Assembly: GCA_016789485.1 (NCBI GenBank)
Contig: JAEURE010000173.1
Location: 1 to 6,226, forward strand
Direction of reading: 5' to 3'
Source of the DNA: Anaerolineales bacterium
GTDB taxonomy: Bacteria; Chloroflexota; Anaerolineae; Anaerolineales; Villigracilaceae
Length of the DNA: 6,226 nt
Every line of letters begins with the position of its first letter. Position 1 is the stretch's first letter. Under the pieces are notes generated by a model. That model did not search any database. It had not been told where the DNA came from and saw nothing but the letters and a program-made list of their open reading frames with translations. The position numbers and the translations under genes are program-made. Positions 1 to 4,872 of this stretch are shown here, one piece after another.

Positions 1-272
1 AATCAAACCCTGAAGCGAATCAACAGACGGTCTATCAATTCAAGCTCAAAGGGCATTTGGGTCAGCAGTGGATGAACTGGTTTGAAGGATTGACCGTCAC
101 TCTGGAAGAAGATGGCAATACCCTTCTCAGTGGAACTGTAGTTGATCAGTCTGCATTGCATGGTATCCTGAAAAAGATACGCGACCTTGGAATGCCATTG
201 CTATCAATGAATCTCATTGATAGCAACCCGGCAGAGAAGATAGATCCAGATCAAGCTAAAGGTGACCTATGA
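1..272 (+). CDS. Small conserved hypothetical protein, 5' end outside window
   Basis: The reading frame is open from base 3, so 89 residues plus a TGA stop are visible. The first possible in-window start is a TTG at 57. The residues before it (around YQFKLKGHL) look like part of the same fold and there is no good ribosome site for TTG, so the true start probably lies upstream of the window. The protein is soluble, with no signal peptide or membrane segment. A W-rich stretch (QQWMNWFEGL) leads into an acidic beta-like segment, followed by a helix (DQSALHGILKKIRDLGMPL). I recall similar ~90-110 aa unnamed proteins in Chloroflexota and cyanobacteria, but know no established function. Its stop overlaps the start of the CPBP protease in ATGA, which suggests translational coupling and perhaps a shared role. 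Confidence 0.8.
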   Translation, partial: SNPEANQQTVYQFKLKGHLGQQWMNWFEGLTVTLEEDGNTLLSGTVVDQSALHGILKKIRDLGMPLLSMNLIDSNPAEKIDPDQAKGDL

Positions 273-1108
273 AGATCAATCCATTTCTAAATTCCGAACG
301 ACAGCTTCGCAATGGCTGGTGGATCCTGGTATTTCTTATGGTACTAGTTGCTTTTCTTTTACCGGTGATCATCGTGGCACAACAAAACAATGAGGAAGTT
401 TCCATAAGCACTCAAGCCCTCATCATAATGCTTGCTTCATTTATTTGTCAGTTGCTGCGGCGAAAACCACTGGCTGAACTGCTGGGAAAGTTCAGCATGC
501 GCTGGTTCAAGGAACTATGTCTGGGCAGTGTGATCGGTTCTGCGCTCATGTTGATTCCCGCGCTCATTTCGGGAATCTTTGGTTGGGTCTACTGGCGATG
601 GAATCCTGAAAATACTTCAGTCCTCTTGCCGAGTTTGTTGCTCTTTGCAGGAATTGCAACCGCGGAGGAACTTCTGTTCCGAGGGTTTGTCTTTCAACGC
701 CTCATCTCTGGATTGGGACAATGGCCAGCCCAATTGATCATAGCCGTGTTTTTTCTACTTACCCACTTGAACAATCCGGGCATGACTGGCATTATCAAAG
801 TGATGGCAAGTGTCAATATTTTCCTTGCGTCAATCATGTTTGGTTTGGCTTTTGTTCGAACCAAGAGTCTGGCTATGCCTTTTGGACTGCATTGGATGGC
901 AAACTGGGTGCAAGGTGGAATCCTTGGCTTTGGCGTGAGTGGCACAGAACAACCGGGTTTATTAATACCGGTTTTTAGAGAAGCACAAATATGGCTGACA
1001 GGCGGTCAGTTCGGTCTCGAAGCCAGCCTCCCCGGGCTTGTCTGTCTTATCGTTATATTACTCTTTCTCTACAAATGGAAGCCTGCAACAAAAACATGGA
1101 ACGAATAA
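269..1108 (+). CDS. CPBP family intramembrane metalloprotease (CAAX/Abi type)
   Basis: This is a 279-aa multi-pass membrane protein of the CPBP (PF02517, CAAX prenyl protease 2/Abi) family. Its members cleave peptide bonds within or near the membrane using a metal bound by Glu and His. All family motifs are visible: E133-E134-x3-R138 (EELLFR), F162-x3-H166 (FLLTH), N183 followed by G192, and H208-x3-N212 (HWMAN). Hydrophobic segments lie near residues 16-37, 47-63, 82-108, 118-132, 155-168, 180-196 and 254-270. The length is normal for bacterial members and no catalytic residue is missing, so it is probably active. The ATG overlaps the upstream stop by 4 bases, with AAAGG a few bases ahead. 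Bacterial CPBP proteins have been linked to bacteriocin self-immunity, protein maturation and signalling. The substrate here is unknown. Confidence 0.93.
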   Translation: MKINPFLNSERQLRNGWWILVFLMVLVAFLLPVIIVAQQNNEEVSISTQALIIMLASFICQLLRRKPLAELLGKFSMRWFKELCLGSVIGSALMLIPALISGIFGWVYWRWNPENTSVLLPSLLLFAGIATAEELLFRGFVFQRLISGLGQWPAQLIIAVFFLLTHLNNPGMTGIIKVMASVNIFLASIMFGLAFVRTKSLAMPFGLHWMANWVQGGILGFGVSGTEQPGLLIPVFREAQIWLTGGQFGLEASLPGLVCLIVILLFLYKWKPATKTWNE

Positions 1109-1172
1109 TAAAGTTGAGTGGGCATAAACTACTTAGAACCGATCGCCAGGAAAAATCAATAAAGGGCAGTTC

Positions 1173-1670
1173 ATGAATAATTTGTTTCTCTCTTTAATTA
1201 GCTCGATAATCATTGGGCTCGGCGCAACTCTTACCTTTGATCTTTGGGCACTGTTTCTCAAATATGCCTTCAACGTTACTCCATCCAATATGTGCCTGGT
1301 CGGACGCTGGGTTTTATATATACCAGATGGCATCATTAAACATTCCAATATCAACTCTACTCCTCAAAAAGGAACAGAATGCACTGTAGGATGGTTCACT
1401 CACTACCTTACTGGCTTTATGTTTGCCGTTACATTTCTGGCAATCGTAGGTAACAGCTGGATTCAACTCCCTAGGTTAATACCCGCACTCATATTTGGAG
1501 TAATTACAGTCTCTGCGCCATTCTTCATTATGCAGCCATTATTTGGGTTCGGTTTTGCCGCATCAAAAACTGCAAATCCCATGCAGGCTAGGCTTCGCGG
1601 TTTGATGAACCACACTGTTTTTGGCTTTGGACTTTACATTTTCGGTTTGTTGATTAACTGGTTGATATAA
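1173..1670 (+). CDS. DUF2938 family membrane protein
   Basis: This is a 165-aa protein with about four membrane helices (near residues 4-29, 77-93, 101-120 and 147-164). Its signature matches my memory of DUF2938 (PF11158): GATLTFDLWA at 17-26, GRW at 44-46, GWFTHY at 73-78, PFFIMQP at 116-122, the GFGFAASK stretch at 125-132, and a C-terminal H147-T-V-F-G-F-G-L-Y. The length is typical and the protein appears intact. No biochemical function is established for this family, although conserved polar residues inside helices suggest transport or ligand binding. The ATG at 1173 follows a purine-rich AAAGGG about 6 bases upstream. It lies 64 bases after the CPBP protease with no visible terminator between them, so co-transcription is likely. 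Confidence 0.9.
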   Translation: MNNLFLSLISSIIIGLGATLTFDLWALFLKYAFNVTPSNMCLVGRWVLYIPDGIIKHSNINSTPQKGTECTVGWFTHYLTGFMFAVTFLAIVGNSWIQLPRLIPALIFGVITVSAPFFIMQPLFGFGFAASKTANPMQARLRGLMNHTVFGFGLYIFGLLINWLI

Positions 1671-1970
1671 AAATAGTCAAGGAATTAATGTCTGCTCTAT
1701 TAAAATATCAACCCGACTCCCCCAACATCCTGATCGGAATTTGTCAGTCCTAATTTGAGATTGACTCACAGGCTTGGAAGAAGAGCTGCAGTCCAAGACC
1801 ATGATGCAAAGACACAAAAATGGCATTCCGTCATACGGAATGCCATTTTTAATCTATTGGGAAATATACAAATCCAAGAAGCTCGATTTTTTCCAAGCAG
1901 CCAAATGAAATAAAATTACCTGACCAATTTCAAAACCTCGCTCAGAACAAGATATTATGAGTACATGCAA
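1671..1970. other. Convergent intergenic region
   Basis: These 300 bases separate the plus-strand group from the minus-strand operon. The main feature is the terminator hairpin at 1816-1850. The left part holds a possible 21-codon reading frame at 1688-1753 behind an AAGGA motif, and a weak inverted repeat (GGCTTGGA at 1771-1778 against TCCAAGACC at 1792-1800). The right part, 1851-1970, is AT-rich and I see no coding or repeat signal in it. Confidence 0.7.
1816..1850. terminator. Bidirectional Rho-independent terminator
   Basis: A perfect inverted repeat of 16 bp (1816-1831 with 1835-1850) surrounds a 3-base CAT loop. The outer five pairs are A on the left and T on the right, so each strand ends its stem in a U run. 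It sits 145 bases beyond the DUF2938 stop and 120 bases beyond the stop of the 38-aa minus-strand gene, and so can serve both converging units. Confidence 0.9.
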
Positions 1971-2087
1971 TCAACCTTCTTTTGGCTTTGACAACTGTCT
2001 CGTCTTTCCATGTAAATATAGAATTGGGTAGGCAAACAATGTAAAAAAATCCATGACAATAAAGAGCAGGAACAGTTTTATTTTCAT
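1971..2087 (-). CDS. 38-aa single-helix membrane protein
   Basis: This short gene encodes 38 residues: a hydrophobic N-terminal segment (MKIKLFLLFIVMDFFTLFAY, residues 1-20), a Pro and more hydrophobic residues, then a basic tail (HGKTRQLSKPKEG). An acidic Asp sits inside the helix at position 13. The positive tail after one helix suggests a membrane microprotein or an uncleaved anchor. There is no lipobox Cys. The ATG lies 31 bases after the stop of the 65-aa gene on the same strand, and the only ribosome-site candidate is a weak GAG six bases upstream. I have an impression of similar tiny proteins (hydrophobic, AYP motif, basic end) in Chloroflexota but cannot name a family. It is the last gene before the shared terminator. 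Confidence 0.6.
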   Translation of the reverse strand: MKIKLFLLFIVMDFFTLFAYPILYLHGKTRQLSKPKEG

Positions 2088-2118
2088 TTTCTACTCGACA
2101 TTTTATCTTCCGCCATAT

Positions 2119-2316
2119 CTACTTTCCTTTTTTATTCTTTCTACTCAGCCCTGCGGGGTTTAAATCACCTGATTGAGGAGAGGTGCCATTGTTTTTTACC
2201 AGCGATTGGACAGGGGATTTTTCCTTCGAGGGCGTTTTTACAAAATTGCTGACATTTTCATTGGATACTGCGTTGGTCTTTTTGGGCTTGCGTTTACTGA
2301 CACCTTTGTGTCCCAT
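2119..2316 (-). CDS. 65-aa lysine-rich basic hypothetical protein
   Basis: This small, polar, probably disordered protein has 13 Lys and 2 Arg against 3 acidic residues by my count. Basic clusters sit at both ends: MGHKGVSKRKPKK at the N terminus and SRKNKKGK at the C terminus. The middle is rich in Ser, Asn, Thr and Pro. It has no membrane segment. A clear AAGGAG lies 6 bases before the ATG, and it starts 37 bases after the stop of the 228-aa gene, so it is very likely a real member of the operon. Such composition fits nucleic-acid binding or docking to an acidic partner. The acidic C-terminal tail of the lipoprotein two genes upstream is one candidate, which is inference only. No family recognised. 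Confidence 0.75.
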   Translation of the reverse strand: MGHKGVSKRKPKKTNAVSNENVSNFVKTPSKEKSPVQSLVKNNGTSPQSGDLNPAGLSRKNKKGK

Positions 2317-2353
2317 TTAATTCTCCTTGGTTTAAAATCATTGAAGTACACAA

Positions 2354-3040
2354 TTATTTCTTTTTGCGAAGATGCTGAGGTAACCCAGCCGTCTCATCCA
2401 ATAACATACCAATCCGTTTGATCCTTTGCCGATTGACTTCGTGCTCTGCCACCCTTTTATTGAATTCATCTTCATCGATGATCACAATGTCAGGCGGGGT
2501 TTGAGCGGAAAGCTTCAAGGCGACCTCGTCCCTCAGCTTGATATCGTCAAAAACCTTCAAAAAAGCGCCGGCAACCTGGCGAACGAATGTGCGTTCATCA
2601 AGCATGGCGGCATCCACAAGCGGAACAGGCGCCGGCTCCGGAGTATTCTCATAAACGACCCGAACCTTAAGTCTGCCATTATCAATGAAGGGATAGTCTA
2701 TGTGAGATGGTAATTTAACCAGTTGTCCGCGGTCCAGAATGAAGGCGTAACGAAGTCCGTCACTGTTGCAGGAAACCACCTGTAATTGCAGCTCGTTTGC
2801 AAGATCATGCAATACGCGCGGATCGAAATAGTCACTGAAGGGAGTTGTCGTGTGGTTGGCAATATAACCATTATTGAGGATGCCAAACAGCACGATCATT
2901 CCGGTATCTGGATCTTGAGCCAGCCGCCAGCGTTTAAAGCGAGGCAGTAAGTTCCATCGCTTCAAAACTGTTGCAACCTGTGCCCGAATCTGCCTCGTTC
3001 TCAGGTCAAAAGGATGCAGGTCAATTGTCTGGGTTCTCAT
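2354..3040 (-). CDS. Unrecognised 228-aa cytoplasmic protein
   Basis: This gene encodes 228 residues. The frame is open up to 3097, but the ATG at 3040 is preferred because AAAAGGA lies 5 bases upstream, while the earlier in-frame ATGs at 3046 and 3058 have no usable site. The start therefore overlaps the end of the lipoprotein gene by 20 bases, indicating translational coupling. The protein has no signal peptide or membrane helix. An Arg/Lys-rich N-terminal helix (QIRAQVATVLKRWN, then RFKRWRL) leads into a mixed alpha/beta region to about residue 132. A short Pro-rich linker (ENTPEPAPVP, 131-140) is followed by a helical C-terminal part with DIVIIDEDEF at 184-193, ending LRKKK. I do not recognise a family. 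A cytoplasmic partner of the lipoprotein tail is the simplest reading of the context. Confidence 0.85.
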   Translation of the reverse strand: MRTQTIDLHPFDLRTRQIRAQVATVLKRWNLLPRFKRWRLAQDPDTGMIVLFGILNNGYIANHTTTPFSDYFDPRVLHDLANELQLQVVSCNSDGLRYAFILDRGQLVKLPSHIDYPFIDNGRLKVRVVYENTPEPAPVPLVDAAMLDERTFVRQVAGAFLKVFDDIKLRDEVALKLSAQTPPDIVIIDEDEFNKRVAEHEVNRQRIKRIGMLLDETAGLPQHLRKKK

Positions 3041-3956
3041 CTTCATCCTTTTCTTCATTTTTGAGCAATGTATTCTTGACGTCGTCAAGCCAGTCATTTA
3101 CTTCGTTATCAGGTGTTGTGAGTTGGGAAACGTTCTCGACGATCTCGCTCTCAAGATAAGGCAATGCATGGCGGTGATTTTCGAATTCAACTGGCGGCGG
3201 AAGTTTGTCCGCAGTTTTTTCAAGAATCTGCTGGTTAGCCTGCTGAATTCGCAGCCAGCGCCAGAATCCCCAAATAAGAAATCCAGCCAACAGCACAATA
3301 AAGATCGGAAGGCACCACATCCAGAGGAAGGTGATCGGTCCCTGCCTTTGTTCTTCACGCTGACGGGTCTGGTCGGCGTACCATTGTGATGTTGCAGCAG
3401 CAGCCTGGGTTTGTGTGGCAATGTTATTGGCAACCGCCGTCTGTGTGCCTGCGGCAAGATCATTCTTACTTTGCTGAGTGATCATGGCATCTGCGCTTTG
3501 CGTCCCAGCTACATTTGTCCCTTGCAAGTTGTATTGAGACTGGGTCTGCGCCGCAACCTGTGTTGCTCCTGCGGAATTTAAAGTAGCCTGAGCATTAGCG
3601 CGTACGATCTCTGCGGTACCTGCTATTTGGGCGGCCAGTACATTGGCGTTGTTTTGATCTTGAGTTTGAGCTGCGCTCAATGTGGTGTTGGCAGAATTCA
3701 GGGTCGCCTGGGCATTGGCGCGCACAATTTCCGCAGTGCCTGCGGCCTGATTGTTGGCATTATTTTTTTCCTGGGTCTGTGCAGCTGCCAGAGTTGCCTG
3801 GGCACACGCCTCACAAGACACATCTGCAGCTGCCAAGGCTGGCGTAGCCGCCAACATCCGTGCCTGTTCTGCCGTTGTTGTTGGCGGAGCCTCACAAGCC
3901 GCCAGAAGCAGCAATACCATTACCCCAAAGGTGACAGTACACAGATAGTGACGCAT
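3021..3956 (-). CDS. Lipoprotein with Ala/Gln/Asn repeats and a second membrane anchor
   Basis: This gene encodes 311 residues from the ATG at 3956. A TTG directly before it at 3959 is an alternative start. A type II signal peptide ends in the lipobox LAAC (residues 18-21), so Cys21 should be lipidated. Residues 52 to about 157 hold a repeated low-complexity region rich in Ala, Gln, Thr and Asn: the block AGTAEIVRANAQATLNS recurs at 72 and 112, with AAQTQ nearby in each unit, giving a 30- then 40-residue spacing. This resembles an alanine-rich coiled coil. A strong membrane helix follows at about 207-232, with RWLR after it. The tail has a Pro-rich stretch and ends very acidic (EEKDEDENPD). 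Topology predicts an outside loop anchored at both ends and a cytoplasmic tail. It starts 11 bases after the CBS gene and overlaps the 228-aa gene. No family recognised. Confidence 0.88.
   Translation of the reverse strand: MRHYLCTVTFGVMVLLLLAACEAPPTTTAEQARMLAATPALAAADVSCEACAQATLAAAQTQEKNNANNQAAGTAEIVRANAQATLNSANTTLSAAQTQDQNNANVLAAQIAGTAEIVRANAQATLNSAGATQVAAQTQSQYNLQGTNVAGTQSADAMITQQSKNDLAAGTQTAVANNIATQTQAAAATSQWYADQTRQREEQRQGPITFLWMWCLPIFIVLLAGFLIWGFWRWLRIQQANQQILEKTADKLPPPVEFENHRHALPYLESEIVENVSQLTTPDNEVNDWLDDVKNTLLKNEEKDEDENPDN
3046..3052 (-). promoter_or_regulatory. Ribosome site fixing the start of the 228-aa gene
   Basis: AAAAGGA on the minus strand, 5 bases before the ATG at 3040. It lies inside the 3' end of the lipoprotein gene, so ribosomes finishing that gene could re-initiate here. 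Confidence 0.65.
3486..3803 (-). repeat. In-gene tandem repeats of the lipoprotein
   Basis: About two and a half degenerate units encode AQATL...AAQTQ...NNAN...AGTAEIVRAN. The best-conserved parts lie near 3576-3620 and 3696-3740 on the plus strand, 120 bases apart. They differ mostly at third codon positions, so the repeat is kept at protein level and is not a recent duplication. Confidence 0.8.
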
Positions 3957-3967
3957 CAAGATTACTC

Positions 3968-4405
3968 TTATCTCCCGTTAGATCGTGAAATTTCTTTCAC
4001 CATTGCGGCAGTTCTTTTTGGATGATTGCCATTCATTGCCACATCTGCTTGGGCAATGATTCCAACGATCTTGTGATCGTCATCCACAATGGGAATACGG
4101 CGCAATTGATTTGTAGACATAGTATCCAGCGCTTTCTGCAGGTCATCACCCGTACCGCAGGTCACTACCTTGCGCGTCATTACTGTCTCCACTTTGGTGG
4201 AGTTGGCATCAAGCCCTTCAGCTATGATCCTTAAAGCCAGATCTCGATCTGTTACAATGCCGATCAGTTTTTTCGTTTGTTCGTTTTCAATAATCGGGAT
4301 GGAACCGACACGCTCGCTTTTCATCAATCCTGCTGCTTTTGCCACCAAGTCATTCGGCAAACAGCAGACAGGATTTTTAGTCATTACTTCATTGCACTTC
4401 TTCAC
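3968..4405 (-). CDS. Twin CBS-domain protein
   Basis: This is a 145-aa soluble protein made of two CBS domains (about residues 5-63 and 72-127) and a short basic tail. Such Bateman modules usually bind adenine nucleotides or related ligands and act as energy or stress sensors. Each domain starts with a VMT motif (VMTKNPV at 7-13, VMTRKVV at 75-81). The first carries the ribose/phosphate-binding pattern G49-x2-T52-x2-D55 (GIVTDRD). In the second, the Thr/Ser is replaced by Ala (GIIAQAD, A118), so one site may be altered. No catalytic domain is fused, so it must act on a partner. Start is GTG at 4405 with AAGGAG 7 bases upstream. It lies 39 bases after the 19-aa gene and just before the lipoprotein gene, which points to an operon. 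Cysteines at 4, 14, 15 and 83 are notable but unproven in role. Confidence 0.93.
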   Translation of the reverse strand: MKKCNEVMTKNPVCCLPNDLVAKAAGLMKSERVGSIPIIENEQTKKLIGIVTDRDLALRIIAEGLDANSTKVETVMTRKVVTCGTGDDLQKALDTMSTNQLRRIPIVDDDHKIVGIIAQADVAMNGNHPKRTAAMVKEISRSNGR

Positions 4406-4444
4406 AGGAATGCTCCTTCAAAATATCGGCCTTTTGTTATCGGT

Positions 4445-4504
4445 TTATCGCAAATAACCGATGAGAAATAGTACGATGAGTACTACGATCACTGTATAAA
4501 TCAT
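4445..4504 (-). CDS. 19-aa single-helix membrane microprotein
   Basis: This tiny gene encodes MIYTVIVVLIVLFLIGYLR and then TAA. Support comes from an AAAGGA ribosome site exactly 7 bases before the ATG, the same spacing as in the genes on either side, and from a purely hydrophobic composition ending in Arg, as expected for one membrane helix. It resembles the first helix of the lmo0937-like protein encoded just upstream, including a conserved LIGY/LLGY ending, so it may be a shortened paralogue. It lies 86 bases after that gene and 39 before the CBS gene. Too short for ordinary gene callers. Possible role: partner or regulator of a larger membrane protein (inference). Confidence 0.65.
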   Translation of the reverse strand: MIYTVIVVLIVLFLIGYLR

Positions 4505-4538
4505 TGTGAAATCCTTTCTTTAAAATCTACTGAAATAT

Positions 4539-4573
4539 GTTCGGGAAGCGGCCAGAATGGCAGCCTCCCGAAC
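4539..4573 (-). promoter_or_regulatory. Hairpin between two small membrane genes
   Basis: The arms 4539-4553 and 4559-4573 form a 15-bp stem with two mismatches and a 5-base loop. On the minus strand it is followed by ATATTT rather than a strong U run. It may act as a leaky terminator or an RNA-stabilising end, letting the 52-aa gene be expressed above the genes that follow. Confidence 0.55.
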
Positions 4574-4590
4574 CTCAACAAAGCGCGGCT

Positions 4591-4749
4591 CTAAACAACG
4601 CCCAGCAATCTCAAAACAATGAGTATGACGGCAATGACGAGCAAGGTATGGACTACGTTGCCTGAACGGGGAATGCCTGAGAAAACATTGGGGCCGAAAT
4701 ATCCAAGCAGCCAAAGTACGAGCAGAATTATGATGATCCAAGTAAGCAT
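4591..4749 (-). CDS. lmo0937-like small membrane protein (52 aa)
   Basis: This gene encodes 52 residues with two hydrophobic helices (about 4-18 and 34-51) joined by a Gly/Pro/Asn turn. The pattern (W4 then IIIILLVLWLLGYFGPN, a short loop, then HTLLVIAVILIVLRLLGV) matches the lmo0937 family of small membrane proteins as I know it (DUF5670-type). The family's function is not established. Related short proteins are often found near stress-response genes. The ATG at 4749 has AAGGAG 7 bases upstream, which is strong support. A longer 98-codon frame across the same DNA is a shadow. It is the first gene of the seven-gene minus-strand cluster, and no clear sigma-70 promoter is visible in the short gap behind it. 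Confidence 0.88.
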   Translation of the reverse strand: MLTWIIIILLVLWLLGYFGPNVFSGIPRSGNVVHTLLVIAVILIVLRLLGVV

Positions 4750-4797
4750 GAGATTTCTCCTTGTTGGGGTGGTTTGGTCTTAACTTCATCTTACAAT

Positions 4798-4836
4798 AAA
4801 CACTCCCCAGCCGCATCCATCGGCTGGGGAGTGTTT
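4798..4836 (-). terminator. Probable terminator of the EF-hand lipoprotein gene
   Basis: A 16-bp GC-rich core stem ends, on the minus strand, in GTGTTTATTG. The U run is short, so termination may be partial and some transcripts could continue into the seven-gene cluster that starts 48 bases further on. Confidence 0.6.
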
Positions 4837-4858
4837 GTCTCCACCAGTTGGGGGAGAC
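4798..4858. repeat. Two-hairpin element, copy A
   Basis: The first hairpin is a perfect 16-bp stem (4798-4813 with 4821-4836) and a 7-base loop CATCCAT. The second, 4837-4845 with 4850-4858, has one mismatch and loop AGTT. About 50 of 60 positions match copy B at 5964-6023 by my count. It begins 14 bases past the stop of the EF-hand lipoprotein gene. Confidence 0.85.
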
Positions 4859-4872
4859 GATTAATAGGGCAA

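Noticed and set aside
57..59. TTG as the start of the first gene
   Set aside because: No ribosome site precedes it and the in-frame residues upstream to the window edge look like part of the protein. It is treated as a gene cut by the window.
2173..2713. Plus-strand frames opposite the 65-aa and 228-aa genes
   Set aside because: They are antisense to well-supported genes and have no good ribosome sites. One looks partly hydrophobic only because it mirrors the Lys-rich gene.
3041..3097. Longer N terminus for the 228-aa protein
   Set aside because: The extension lies within the lipoprotein coding region, has a non-ATG first codon, and the AAAAGGA site fits the ATG at 3040.
3627..4025. Cys-rich plus-strand frame
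   Set aside because: It is antisense to the Ala/Gln repeat region. Its Cys and Gly content follows from the complement of Ala and Gln codons.
4750..4797. Sigma-70 promoter for the seven-gene cluster
   Set aside because: A TAAGAT could be a -10 box, but the matching -35 position falls in the terminator stem with no TTGACA-like sequence. Read-through from upstream remains possible.
4520..4816. 98-codon minus-strand frame
   Set aside because: It covers the lmo0937-like gene in another frame, runs through a terminator stem, and has no protein-like pattern.
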